64,000 nucleotides of DNA from Numida meleagris (GCF_002078875.1 NC_034414.1:35949415-36013414), one strand, 5' to 3'. Shown: positions 1 to 14,500, numbered from the stretch's first letter. A program made the numbers and translations. The notes: generated by a model not told the origin, from the sequence alone.

Positions 1-1134
1 AAGTTAATTCTCTGCTTAATTTTGTTTTGTAATATTCTGAGAGCTTCATGGTTTTTTTATTAGGATCCTTATTATCTCTTTTTAACCAGGTTTTATTGTG
101 CCCTTAATATAAGGGGAGCAGCACAGCCATTCTTTTTTAAACTCTGAATATGTATGCTGACTTCCCCACACTTCGTAGATTTTAGTGCAAAGACATGCAA
201 AAATAGAAAACTATTCTTCCTTCATTTTCCTCCCAGTGTTCCCCTGCAGCTCTAAATGATTTCAGTTTCACACTCTTAAAGTAATGATTTTGAAAATTAA
301 CTGGTGTGTGATGGAATGGCAGTCAAGAACACACAGCTGAGAGTTTATCTGTCCCCTAATGCTGTATCTATTAACTAAGAAAAAATTGAAAGAAGTGTTT
401 CCATTTTTATTTTTTGGACTCTCACTTCTTTGTACTGCAGTAATAGCTCAGTTTAATGCCAAATGTATCATGTTTATTTCATTTTAATCAACTATGTGTA
501 AGCCTGATCTCATAAGCTCTAAGTACACAGAACTTGCATTGACTTCAGCTGCATTCATATGCTGTTACTGAAGGATCAAACCCAAAGAACTTAAATTCTG
601 CTAATTAGCCCTTTAGTGAGAACTTGAGTAATTCTGCACCTTGAGTGTTCAAAAATGAAGCAAATCGGTATTTACTGGGGAGATTAGAAATGAGTATACT
701 AGGCAGAAAAGTTAATGATAATTCTTTCAATTTCCTTCAGAAGATTAATTGCAAAACTTAATTGTGTTAGATTAAAACCGCATTTAAATAAGTACAGTAT
801 GACTGTTCAGACTGTTAGCATATTCAGAATAAAATTAACTAAACATTTTAAAATATCAAATAAAAGAAATTGTATTTTTCTATTTGGTTACAAGTGATGG
901 ATGTTGTTTTTAATACAAACTGCACGAGCTGTATAAGACTTGCACTTGTAAGTTCTCAGAAAACATGGGCTTCAGAGCAGGAAGAAAACCCTGTGTAGTA
1001 GCGCAGAGATTGTGAAGAAATGCAGTTGGTATGGCATTCAGACTGCAAAACTGCTTACTTTGCGGCAAGCAGATCCCCGGTTTTAAATCACCTTACAACA
1101 CACATCAAAAGCTGAGGATATGCTTCAAACTGAG

Positions 1135-1225
1135 TTGAAAACGGCGTAAGGTGCTGCTTCTTCCTCTGGGTGCGCTGCTGCTCCACCGCCCGCCCTCCTG
1201 GCGCGGCCTGGGCAGCCCGAGTGGA
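1135..1225. other. Small GC-rich, CpG-bearing patch
   Basis: About 90 bases with eight CpG dinucleotides, rich in GC, stand out from AT-rich and CpG-poor surroundings. The core holds CCGCCCGCC and GCGCGGCC. No exon, promoter element or known repeat was recognised in it. It is far too short to be called a CpG island. Confidence 0.5.
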
Positions 1226-4200
1226 TCAAACAAACCCTGCTGAAAGTTTCCCTCATTTGCATCCCTTCTAGACAGCCCTGTCGTACTCTTTGCTGACAGG
1301 AAATCACTGTCTTTGTCACCTTTCTTCAGTGATCTCGTTTTGGCAGAGATTGGCCATGTGACCAGGATTAATCACAACAGTTCTGGCTCAGAACCCAATG
1401 ACATGTTTTCCTCAGCACTTCAATAATGGTGTAGAAGAGTCAGTAGGAAATGACTACATTAATTTCAAAGTGAAAAGATAATTAACACTTAAGGACTAGT
1501 GCTATAACCTATGGAGCTATTATTCAAATTAAAACTAATTTATTGAAAACTTGTGAAAAAAAACCTGTCCTTAAATGGAACTGTTAAAATAATCTCACAA
1601 GAGTCCCCAAGTTTAACATGAAGAACAAACTATATTTAATGCCATAATATAAATACTGAGAAACTTCCACATTTGAAACTAGAGGCTGAAGTATGTAAAG
1701 TGCTTACTTAGATGATATGAATAGGATACTGGCAAACAAAAGCAGCAGTGTGCTCCTCGAATGCTGTGCTTAAAGGAGTTTCCTTGGCAACAGAAATGCA
1801 GCTCCAAAAGTAGACAGAACTTTACTCAGAAAACATACTATTAATAACAACCTTCCGGAACAACTTGGAACAATTTGACTACTTGGCAATAATAATGCCA
1901 AGTGTTCTGCAAATTAATCTAACACATAACAGTTGTATGTTTCTCTTGCCTGTAATTCTCCTGATCCAGAGGACTGAGTTCTCTTCAGGCAGAGGATACA
2001 TATGTGTGAAGCAGTTCCAAATGCTGCTGAAATAGAAAGAGGGCTCAAACAACAGCAGCCTGTAAGGATCAATTTATGTGCTTCGTATCATTTTAACTTG
2101 TAAAACAGATTAGTTTAATTGGATTACTTTGTTCCATTTAAAACGAGTCCAGCGTACCTACTGAAGCTGCATTGTAGTTCAGTCTTCATTTCAAGGAGAT
2201 TTTCTGTATAAAGAAAACTTATTAAAAGATTAACAGCCTGAAGAGTGATATATTTGGACAATATGCTTAGGGGATTGGTTATAAATGAGAAAACGTGAAG
2301 ATTTTTGCTCCTATAATGCATATTCTGCAGGGTCCAGAGTGCCTTCTCTCTAGTAATGTGTCAGTGCTGCTCAGGGCTGCTGAAGCAGTCAATGAGAGAA
2401 GATGGTGACAAGTACTGTGAGGAAGCTCTCAGCACACCACAGGATTAAGCCCCTTGCAGGTAGTATCTACAAATCTGCTATGCATGCAGTATTTTTATGT
2501 CTGTCATCGTTTCTGTATGAGCCAGGAGAATAAACTAATTTTGGATTTGCCTTGCCACTAAGAATCATTAGAATTCCACTAAAGGCCATAAGTTTACTAG
2601 ACAGGAAGGGTAGACTCTGCTACTGCCTTGACTTTTCTTGAATTCATGGATCTAAAGGTTAGAAGTAATCAATATCTCATTGTGCCGCCTGATTGTAAGT
2701 AATAACCATGATGTTAAAATCTAAATGATTGCAGATAGCACTTGGGTGTGTTGACCTATTTAGGAAGGTGTTGCTTTTTTTTTTTAATTGCAATCAGAAT
2801 AGTCATTATAGTTGGCTAATAATTTTTTTAGGCTAGCTTGCAAAAATTGCCACCTTTTCAAAATATGTCTTTAATGCTATTAGCAATTCAGGTCCCAAAT
2901 TAAACCCCAAAGTGAAAGCTCTTATCTGATGAAACTTATGTATTCTTTAAAAAAAAAAAAATCCACTAAATAGTATCAATTAAGATATTCAGTAGTAATA
3001 GTAAATTACAGCATATATTTATGTCTTCATATGTGGATTGTTACTTGCATTAGTGGCAGCTATTGTTTGCCTTTGACACTGTAGTATGTTTTTAACTCTC
3101 ACACAGAGTAAAATAACTTTGCTGAGTTTTGTAGTAAACTCTAAGTGCAGTCACTATTCTTCATGAAGTTCAGTAATTTCCATGTACTAGGCTGGATTTT
3201 TAATTTTTCCAACAGATTAAAACCCTCTATTGCTTTCCACACTAGGTAGGAAAATGAGCTGTTCTGTATGAGAGGTCTGAGAAATATTAGACGCCCCATG
3301 CAGCAATAAAAGCCTGACTCCTATTTGAGCCTCAGCTAAAGGATCTGATACAGCAGAGCTTCCTAGTCTTTCATTGCAGGGAGTGATTAAATTGGTTAAC
3401 TTCTTCTACACAAGTATTTTCTATTGCACTGGAGGGAAAACTCCTCTGTGATGTATATACTGTAACAACCAGCTAATTTTTCAATAATCCATATGTTTAA
3501 CTTCAAAATATGAATTCCTTGCTACCTCTGGCAAATTCTATATTTCAAAAAGCAGCAAATGAAATTATTTTTGGCAAAAAGTCTTCTTTAAAGTAGATAA
3601 ATCTTAAGTTTTAATGTCTTGTATAATTACAACAGAAAAATACTAATTACCATGCCAACAGAATTACAATCTTTACAACATGAGTAAAGAAAGAATACAA
3701 AAAATATTTTTACATGTTCTTAGTTGCTTCCCTAATATATTTCAAATGTAAACATGCATTTTTAAAGATAATGTTATAACTTCTAGAGAAGACTCCCAGT
3801 GTTTCCAAAAGAAGTGGCTTCACGCGTTTCACAAGAATAAGCGAGTTTCTCCTATTTCTTCCCAGCATGACACTGAAGATGAACTTCACATTGTAGCAAA
3901 GCAGTATTTACTGAGCTTGTAGCAAAAGCCAGCACAGCTTTTGGGAGATTAAAGCAGTGTGTCTAGAATGAAAGAGGCATTGGACTTCAAACAAAAGTAA
4001 ATGTGTACCACATAGCTGTCATCGCCATTCCTTACTACAGCTGCAAAATGTGGACAATTTACAGTCATCACGTCAAGCATCTTAGTCAACTCCACATGCT
4101 CTGTCTTTGTGTCCTTGCTGGTATAAAATGGTAGGGTAAGGTCACAAGCATTGAGACCTTAAAGCATTATGAAAGATTCGGTACTGAAGCAACGGTCTGG

Positions 4201-4288
4201 CACACTCAGCTATGATGGTTTGAGTGTCTTATATCCAGCAGTAAATTTTCCCAAACCATTTTCTGTTCATCAGGTGTTTTAGTTATTT

Positions 4289-4305
4289 AAAAAAAAAAAA
4301 AAAAA
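4289..4305. repeat. Poly-A run (A17)
   Basis: Seventeen consecutive A residues, immediately followed by GG. No retroelement body was recognised on its 5' side, so it may be a simple homopolymer. Confidence 0.9.
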
Positions 4306-5753
4306 GGAAATGGCAACTTAATTCACCCTGAAAGGATGATGAAAATTACCACATTTGTTGCTTTCTATATTCTAGGACTGCATAGCATCCCAAGTAGAAA
4401 GGGATGAAGATTGGTCTCAGATATACTTAATTATTATTGGTCTAATCATCGAGCTAAGAGTTGCTAATAAAAGCCATCATGCTTGTGTTGTTATACTTGC
4501 AATCAAATACTGGATATAACAATACTGGTTCTGCAATGTTTTTCCTTGCCCTGAGCAGAGTAAAGAGGCTGTATGATGTCTTAAAACATGGGCATGTTCT
4601 GATTTATACGTTCTTAGCATGACCACTCAAAAAATTATCTTTTTGTCTAAAGAAGTTTAGATTATATGTATTTTCTTGTTTCCTGATAGTCTAGATCACA
4701 TGCAGACCACAAGTAAGTCCTAGAGCTGCCCACTGAGGCTAATATTTAATGTATTGCCGTAGGTTTTTGGATTCTGGAGACATATTTTCAAAGTTGAATG
4801 TTGAACTTGGCTTGTTTGGCTTTAATAAGTCAGTAGGTATTAGCTGACTAAAAGAATCTTATGCAGTCGTTTTGGAATTTGCACTCACAACTCACTCATA
4901 AAATCTCAAATACAATAATGCCAAATAAAGAGATCAGTCATCTATGAAGAAGTTTGAAGAAACCAGGAGTGATTTATCTTTATTTCACTGTATCTCACTC
5001 TCTCTGCTGCGTTAGTCAACATTTCACAGCTGTTTTGGGTTGCAAAATCATATACTACAAATTAAGCACACACAATAAGTATGTAACATAGAAATGGCTC
5101 AATTGAGTCAAAGAGCTGTGAATCTTAAACAATTCCCCAGACGTTTTTCCTTCCTTGAGGCTGTCTAGTAATCCTGACCTGATGTCCAAGTAGAGAAGTC
5201 CGTAGAGTACCCTACCTCAAGTGATTTCTCAGACCAAGCTCCACACAGTAAAGAGCTGCCTTTTGTGTGATGTGTGTGCAGGTCTCTGTCCTAAAGGTGC
5301 CTTCTACTGGTCCTTGATGCCCCATAGTATTCATGTTGGAAGACAAAGTAAATAATATATTAAAGTAAGACAAAATTAGGACAATAACAACATAATTCTT
5401 GATGGTGTATGTGAACAGGTTCATTTTTTTTAGCAACTTGGTGGATTGGGCTTTTTTACTGGTATACAGATAAAAAACTCACTAGTGCTTTGGATGATAG
5501 TGAAAATATATGTGGCAAAAGTACTACCCTATATCTCATGTTACTTGCCAATTTTTAATTAATTTTCCTATTTTTTTTCTTCACATCATTCCACAGGATA
5601 AAATGTATCTATATTTTCTTATATTTATCATATTTTCTATGTTTTATCCATGATATTTTTCTTCAGAAATGTAATGCAGGAAATACTTTTTTATTTCCCA
5701 ATAACTCCTCATCAGTAAACCTCATAAGTAATTGATACTGTAGTATTTATTTC

Positions 5754-5787
5754 AAAAAAAAAAAAAAACAACAACAACAGCAAAAAA
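5754..5787. repeat. A15 run followed by CAA triplets
   Basis: A homopolymer of 15 A runs into a short CAA repeat and another A run, a simple-sequence tract with no recognisable element attached. Confidence 0.85.
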
Positions 5788-7344
5788 ACGACCACACAAA
5801 ACCTCGTTACCGGGTTTTCTAGGTGAAACCCAAATTCACTAAATCTCAGTTAACTTGAAGCTGCAGTACATTCAATTCATACATATCAAAGCCATAAAAA
5901 ATACGTTGCAGTGAATTATACCAGTTTATTATCACCAGAAATTTTGCTTTTATTTTTTACTCTTTTAAAAATATACATAAGGTATATATTCTCTATATGT
6001 AATATATACAAATATGGACTACTTACTTTTTTGTAATATTTTAAAACTTTTTTTACAGGTTTACATTTATGTGATTGTTTCGTAATGTTTGTATACATTT
6101 TAATATATTTTACTAAAAATATCTACAATATTTTGTACTACCTTCTCCTTCTATCAAGGTAAAATAAGCAATCATTATGCATAATTTCATTTATAGCTGT
6201 TGCAGTTGTAGTAGCATTGGTCCACTGGGGTCTTAGCGTTGATTCCACCCAGCTCCCATGGCCAGTGGGAAATACCTGTGGCTTTTTGTGGTTACTGACC
6301 TTTTAGCATCGCAGAAAACATGGTTGCTATAAGATTGCAGCAATCATGAACTGTAAATATTAAAATTGTCTCTATGGAGAGATGCTTTTGGGGAAAGACA
6401 GCAGTTGCTCCCTTCAGTCATCATTGTTGCAGAATGATGGGTGCTGTTACAGATCTGCAGAACATACTCCATCTGTGTCACAGTGCAGTCCAGCAGCATG
6501 TCAGAGATTGCAGAGAAAGCTATGGGCAGCTTATAGCCTGAACAGTGATCCACTGGGAGAAGAGGTCATCTGTGAAGACTAATTTAGATTGCTAGAGTAG
6601 ACCAGCCTCTAAGAAATGGAGGTTCTTCCAAGGGGTAATTCAGGGCAGAAGCTTAAGCTAAGCACTAAGATAGTTTCAGGAAAAACCTTTTCTCTCTTAT
6701 CTCTCTCTCCACTGATGGTATAAAGAGATTATGAAGATCAGCCTCACTCAACGTTACCTCTCACTGACTTTCTCCGTTATCATGAAAAGAGGGTTTTTTA
6801 GTACCATTGTGTCATATCTGTGCAATATTCCAGTTTGAAACCCTGCTGTGATGCATCCAGAATTTGACAAACGTTACACTGGAGTTTGATCATCTCTGCT
6901 GTACCAATTGATTTTGCTTAGAAATGGGAGATGATGGATAAAGGATTTCTGTTAGAGATTTTCAGGTGGTAACTTTCTAAAGATGAACATTTCACTTTTT
7001 GAATGAGCTATTGAGACAGACATACATGGTTTTTGCTGGCTATCATCAAGGAAGACTATGTGTCTGCTAGGGAAGTGGAAGAGCAATAATTCCCAAGACC
7101 TCTTAGATTCTTAGCAGGTGTGGAGAGATCAAATAAACACCATCAGATATGAGAAGCAGTTAGTGATCCACTTTGCAGATGAACTTTTAGAAAGTTCATC
7201 TGTATTGTTTTGTTTTGATTTTTCAAAAAGTTTATCTAATTTAAAGTTAGGATTCATTCTTCTCCAGCGAGTCAATAGTCAAGTCATACTGTATGGAAGA
7301 CTTTTGCCTTTCTTTTCCCATATGTTAGCGCAGCTCCCAGCCCT

Positions 7345-7376
7345 CCCCCCCCCCCCCCCAAAAAAAAAAAAAAAAA
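7345..7376. repeat. C15 run abutting an A17 run
   Basis: Fifteen C residues are followed directly by seventeen A residues. The opposite strand is T17 then G15, so the G side could form quadruplex-like structure. No transposon body is recognised next to it. Confidence 0.9.
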
Positions 7377-9412
7377 CAGAAAAGCTTTATTTCATAAAAA
7401 TGTGTGGTAGTTAGTTATTGCTTCAGCTTAGATCAAAGAGAAATATATAGAACTCCTACCTGATTTAATCTTAAATTACAATGTTTTGAGTGTCATTTTT
7501 TGTTTGCTGTCTAGTAGAATATGTAGGGTGTTAATCCCAGACTGCCAGAGTCTGTAACGTGTAACACTTAAATTATAGACGAGGGGGAGGAAGCGTAAAA
7601 AAAAAAAAAGTAAAGAAAATTGCCCCAGTTCCACCTTTGCCTGTGGGCTAGGGATGTTTCTGCCCACTCCTCCTTATAACGTTAATGGATGAATAGTCTC
7701 TGTGTAGTTAGTTTCCTGGCTAAGTAGAGAGTAAAATTCACAAGGCACCTACTGAAATTAGAAAGACTATGAAGATAACATACTTCATTCAGTTTTATTA
7801 AACATACAGAATGATTGTTTTGTACACATGGCCAAACAACAATTCCTCATTAACCGATGTGTTCCCACTGCAGATTGGTAACTAATTTAGGGTGATTAGA
7901 GGATTAGACACAAGGCAGTAGGTTTCATCGCAGATGAAAACTATTGGCCTGGGTCCCCTAAGACCACCAAGTCTTAAGAGTCAATAAAAGTAGTAAATAA
8001 GGAAGCAATTTAAGTCTAGTCCTTTCCTCTTATTTCCCCAATATAGCGCATGAGATCTAAGACAACAGACAACAGTCACCTTAGACAGGAAGGTACCATC
8101 TGTGAATATCAAGATAAAGCACACCTAAAATACAGCTTGCAGTGACTCTGAGCACCCAGAAAAGTGGTATTCCAGACAAAAAGGGCTTTGCTTTGAGGAA
8201 ACAGAAACAGTGGCTTAGGATTGATCAGAATGACACAAATAGTTCTAAGTAAACATAAAACTGTAAAAAGGTTTTCTTAACCAATAGCAGAAGCAGAAAA
8301 TGGCTAGAGTGCCCATGTGTAACTGGAAACATAAAACGTTTCTTAATTGTATCTCTTCCCCGGCATCATCCAGGGGGAAGATTTCAGAGTAAAGCAGGTT
8401 TAGGGTATGCTTCCAAATAGTGCCCTAAATACCCAGAGAAGTGCCAAAAGTCAAAGAGAAGAATGTACGCATAGATGTAAGTCAAAAGAATCTGTGAAGC
8501 AGGGCAGATTCAGATCAGCTGAAAAAATACGCATTTTAGTGCAACATATGCAGTGTAGCAGGCAACATGCAAAGTAGAAAGAAAAATGTTCTTGAAGAAA
8601 GAACATTTAGACAGATTAAATATTGCAGGTACCTTTGAAATTAAATATATGATGTATGAAACCATTAAGAAGGTTTTAATGAAGATATCTGTAATGTAAC
8701 TTTAGCCGATCTGATGATTCTTAGTCTTCTGGCAACACAGAAGACTGCCAGGCATTCAATTGCTATATTTGCAACTATGCTATTAGATCAATGACTAATT
8801 TGATACCAGCTGGATTGTGGAGCCAGCTGCAGTGCAACACTGATAAGGATCAAAATTAGACTGGAGAGATGTAACCAAGCACTGCAGATGTGCAATTAAA
8901 TCATGATGAGGCCAGTTGATAAATGTAGCCAGTCAATAAAGAGCCCCTGAAATAAGAGATATCATCACTTAAAGTTTACAGTAGTTGTTTTGTAAGATTT
9001 CTACGCACCAGTAGCCACATATCTGTACAAACTCTGATTTCAGTTGCAAAGCAGTACCCAAAAGAAACAGGATAGTTGCCATGTTTCCTCCGTAGCATTC
9101 TAGATGAACACAACTTATTTGAAGAAGATTAGCACCTAGATGGTAAGCTGAAATTAGCACAAAACACCACAAATCGCTCTAGAATTCATCAAAAGAGAAT
9201 TCTGTTAGTCTAATGGAACTGCTGAAAAAGGCTAAGTGGCAAAGTAGAGACCATGTAGCCACAGAAATTAAGGCAGAGGGAATAAATGATCAGACATTTA
9301 GTTGTCAGACAGCACTGGAGTAAGTTGATTCCCAAATCACTGAACAATATACTGAAAGTCTGGGACATAGTATGTTTTTTTTTCCTCCAAGACAAAGCTT
9401 TGTGACATCATG

Positions 9413-9439
9413 TGTTTGTGACGCATTATGTCACAAACA
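9413..9439. repeat. Inverted repeat, 10-bp stem and 7-nt loop
   Basis: TGTTTGTGAC at 9413-9422 is the exact reverse complement of GTCACAAACA at 9430-9439, with a seven-base spacer. A related TTTGTGACAT copy lies just upstream at 9399-9408. Function unknown. Confidence 0.8.
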
Positions 9440-11511
9440 AGCTTTGGCATATCAATCTGAATGAATGACATTGCCACTGTTTTGTTTTGCTGCGTATTTT
9501 GCCAGATATCTGCAGACTTTAATGGTCTTCATTCTCAGCCAACTCAGAGGGGTATTTCAGTAGAGTAGGCACTGAAGAAATTTCTGTTGCTCTAGTGAGT
9601 AGCTGGTGGCAATACAGGAAAAACTTGGAAAAACCTCGGTCACCTGTGAGTGGCCCCTATTCAGTTCTGAAGGAATTTGCTGCTGGCCTTGAGAAACCAG
9701 AAGCCCCTCAGGAAACAGGCAGAACACTTGACAGGACAGCTCAGTCTTTCACAAAGATGAACAACCAATTTTGCCACAGTCAATACAAAATGATTCAAAA
9801 CAGTTAAAGGACAAAGAGCAAATAAAAGAGAAAAAAAAAATCCAACCCCCAAACTGGAAACAAGATACTATTTTTTAAATAATGCAAGTATTTCAAGAGA
9901 CCAGGCTACGATCTTCTTCTTTAGAGAAGTGGGATATCCGTTTTACAGACCTGCAGAACTTTACAAAAATCTCCTAGTAATCTAGAGCTCTCTTAGTAGT
10001 TCCTCTATTGCTTTTCCTCACACCACAGTGGAAATAGTGAATGAGTGTAGGGATAAGTAAGAGTGAAAATAGTGCTCCTTCCAACACAGATCCCCAAATG
10101 TGGAAAAGGTTTCAGTGGCAACAAGAACCTGGATTACAGCAGTGAAGGCTATTTCACGGAGGTTCAGCGAGTACCTTCTACACTTGAGACTCACTTTATG
10201 TATTCAGATAATTCCGGAAGGAGTATGGGCTCCTGGATCACAGCAGGAGATGAAATACTGAGGAAAATATTGTGCATCAGCTGATCAGTGGTATCTTACT
10301 TTTGCAAACCAAAGGCATATAGCTCTGAAATTAGTGACACAATGAATTTCTATCTCATCCAGTAGCAACAGCACAACTTGCTCCCTTTGTGTGCACAAGG
10401 CACTGTAGATGAGACGGCGTACTGTGTGTTAACTGGTGGGTGGTGTCTCACCTCTAAGACACAACCTACTGCCTCCAGCTGCAAGATGGATCCACACTCC
10501 TGGCTTTTTTTTCATGTCAAGTGCTGGACATATTTCTACTAATTAATGAACAGCACTGAGTCCTCCATAAAAACACATAAGCATCACATCAGGTAGGTTA
10601 CTTGGTGCAGATGCAAAGCAAAGAGGATACAGTTTGTTTAAGGACAAATATCTGCATGTAGTTCAGTTGTCTGTAAGATACGTATCTCTACGTATGTATT
10701 TTGTCTAACATCACAAATACTGAATAAGTGAGCTTAGCTATTCCTGGAACATTTCAAAATTACAGTATCAAAATGTTAAACAATAGAATGTGTATTTCAT
10801 GGAAAATGTTTGTTTGGCTTGCATTAATTAAAATTCAACTCTTCCTGTTAGAAGAAAGATTAAAAGGAAGGTAGAATATTGCTAGTCGGTAGCAACAGGC
10901 AACAACAAGCGGAATTAATTATTGATGGGATGGGTGAGCTATATGTAAGGAGCTTTTTGCATCTCTTTTAAAAACAGAGTGTCTCATAATCCATTTCTTG
11001 GCTGGATGGCAGAGTATTCTCTCTTGGAGGACTAACCATTTGCAAAGACAGTGCTCTGTATGGCCATGACACGCCAGCAGTTAGGAAATTCTGACCTTCG
11101 TGCTGAGGCACGCTCAAGTGGCAGCTAAAATGTTCCAGTTCATCTCAGCATAATTAAGCAGTGAGGAATTATGCTTTCTGCACTTTACCCAGGTGAATTC
11201 ATGCTGGAAAATGAATCTTCTACATGCTTCCTTCCTTTCAAGCTAGTCTGTAGATTATTATATTATTATCATAACTTGCATATCATATTGTGCACATAGG
11301 TGCCTTTATATGCTCAGAACATTTCTTCACTGTCTGGATAACCTCCCAACATGTTGAGTTACAGTGATGGCAGACCTTCTGATGTTTTAGACATTTGGTT
11401 TGATTAAAATCAGCATAGACTGTTTGTATCATGCATGTGATTTGTTTGTAAATTTAATGTGGAGATCTTCCGAGAAAAGTCTTCAATATTGATATTTGTG
11501 GTTCTTTATGG

Positions 11512-11521
11512 CTAAAAATAG
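11512..11521. promoter_or_regulatory. Perfect MEF2 consensus (CTAAAAATAG)
   Basis: The ten bases match the YTAWWWWTAR MEF2 consensus exactly. Such a match is not rare in AT-rich DNA, and there is no sign here of a clustered enhancer. It is listed because AKAP6 is active in muscle and its product binds MEF2D. Confidence 0.25.
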
Positions 11522-14500
11522 CCCAGAACACGTGCGTGCTGCTTAACTTTCTAGTGCTTTCTAAATTATTCTCTTCTGAAGAATATACTTTCCTTTATGG
11601 GAAACTGCTCCTTTTATTTTAATTCTTTGTGTAGTTAAATATTTTAGCTCGATGACTTAATCTGCCATGCCCAGAATTTGCTATCCTAGTGGTATAGATT
11701 TTAATACCAGCAAATTCTGATCAAGTAAACCTCCAAACCATGCAGTCTCCCACCTTCTGACCCTTAGTTGTCAGATCATTCAACAGCTGAGGATCTTTCC
11801 AAAGTTTTGACCCTAACTAATCTGTTCAGATGCCTCTCCTACTTCTCAGTAGCCAGCAGTTGCCTTACATTTTATAACAACTTCTTTTGTAGGTCTGAAT
11901 GTACAGCATCAACAGTAACTTGCACAGATGCCTGTTGTCATTGTTTTGTATGAATGTTAAGATATTTTGACCCAGATCTGTGTGCACAGTCATCTCAGTT
12001 CCTGTGTCCTTTAAAGCAGTGGGCTGGCCAACATGTATTTGTGTACCCTATGATTAAGCTTCCCAGGGAAGCTCCTGGAAAGCAGTTGTAGTAGACAGAT
12101 ATAGTGTAATAGGCTGCTGTGGAACCTTAAAGTGACATGGGGAAAGCCTAGGAACTTAGATGCTGTGCATCTTTAGCACACGAAACATTTGCCAGCCAAC
12201 CTTGATATCTTGTCTCATGCAGTGACCACTCCCTGAAAATCTAAGGTAAAGCAAAGAAAAAAATCTCATTTATATATACTTATTTCATTTCCAGTAGATT
12301 CTAATGGAGGGGTTTATGCACTTATTTCAAGTCTATCTTTCCTTTGCATGGTCTTCTAATTTTGTTTTAAATGGATAATTAGCTTCTTTGACCGCCAGGT
12401 GTCCTGCTACACTGTGTTGTTCAATGTTTGCCTGGACTCTTGCCTTGGGAAGGGCATACAATAATATTTATTAAAAATTCTATTGTTAGATAATGTTATT
12501 CTGTGACTGCAGGTGTGGCATTTGTGATCTTACCTTGGACATTTTTGCTGTACCAATCAAATGTAAATGTACTCATAATAGTGAGACATTTTCAGAACTA
12601 TTTAAGGTTGCAAAATTAACAGACATATAGAATGTCCTTAAAGATTTTTACATGGTGTAAATATTCAAGCCTTTTATTAAGTACTTAATGGCCTTACCAA
12701 CAGACAGTTAACTCCTTCCTCTGCCATTTCTTCCATACGTTATTGAAGTGGCAAAGAATTAAATCAATGCAATGGCAGTTCTTCAAACATCAGAAGCAAA
12801 TGCCAATCACCAATGAGCTGGAAAAATTACCTTTAATAGAGTTGATGTAGTGCTAGTGTAGTCTCTTAATGTACAAAAGCTCTGTAGCCTGTTCTGAAGT
12901 ATGTATTCATTACTTTAGTTTATTTAAGTTCTATAGCAACATATTATATGTTAACACAGTTGGCATAGTGTCAGGTGTTAAGTCACCTGACATAGCTGAT
13001 ATAGATGCAGATTTGAACAAGTAACCTAGTACTATTAGGGATGTGGAGTATTCAACAAGGTAGACTTTTTTATTATTGTCACTAATTACAAAATAATTGT
13101 TAATATGAGAAGTACAGGATTGAGTAAAACTACTTTATTTGTGTCATTGAAGTTGCAATTCAGTATTGTTCTGTCACCGTAAAAATCACAGTCACTTATT
13201 TTTCCTGATATTCTCAGTAGAACGTATTCCTCACAAATATCTGAAAATTATAGCATACGCAATGTGCTTTTTTCCTCCTCAGCTTTTTCTCATTCTTTTT
13301 CTTTAATTTTTCTGTTGTCATTTGGAATTTCTAAATTCCCTACAAATACAGCATTGTATAACGAAGATCTATCAACTAGGCAGACAGAAGTTAAAAATGA
13401 AGACATTGAGACACATTACTTTAAGCACATAGCTTGTCTTAATGGGCACAGATCTTTCCAATTTGTATTTGAATTGCCATACAGCTATCACGGCATGCAT
13501 GGTTACCAGGATAAGTTGACCACAAAAGCAGGACCAGAATGTCTTGAGAAAATGCCAGAAAGAGAAAAGTTCATAAGGCTACTCTATCCTGTGTTTACTA
13601 CAACTGAAATACGTTCAAAATGTCCTGAATTTGATTCGTATTACTTCATGACTGGTTTTGTGTCCTGATATTTCCTATTGCTGTGGTCCTTTGAAAAAAT
13701 TCCTTCTCAGATATATTCCTGTATTTTCCAATTTTCAAGACATGTCTTCTTCGTCTTCTTTACATAGAATTCAGACATTAGAGTAGCAATAATTTACCAG
13801 TATCTAAATTGTAGTATCTATCTAGCATTGTAAATATTCTAAGTGTTTGAATATCAGTGTGGTAGCCGCCAGTTTATCAGAGTGCTTTGAACACAGAGAT
13901 TAGGATTTCAGTTGGCAACATAAATCACCATGAAGGTATGCTTATTTGTTTGTTTTCTAAAGTCTGCTTCTATGATTTCATTGCAGTACCTTTACAGAAC
14001 TATGCTTTTTTAATTGCTGACAGTTTCCATTAATATACAGACATTAAGCTGTATGCTGGCCTCATAACATCTTATTACAAAGTACTTAACAGTTAAGGGA
14101 CAGATTTGTCAGTCTGTCAAGACCACTTCATGTTCAGCTTTACAATTTTCAATGTGGATCTAGAATCTAGAACAGGCATGTATATGCACTAGAAAATGCT
14201 CTCCGTGTGGACGGAAGTTTCACTGATAGTGTCCAATTCATTTGCTACTGTGGTTATTTTATCTTACTCCACATATTTCTTTCCAGCATGAATAGAAGCC
14301 GAAAATAATCTTAAGTTCAACCAGAGGAGCCTAACAAGTAAAAGCCAAAATATATGGGCAATACTGTCCAGAAAACAAATCCAACTCCTTTTTTTTTTCT
14401 TTTTAATTTATGTCAGGGCCAAGTTACAGAAAACTGGCTTTCTGACTGCACTGTAAAGAAATAAACCTTAAGAATGTACAAAGTATGTGTATTTGACTTC

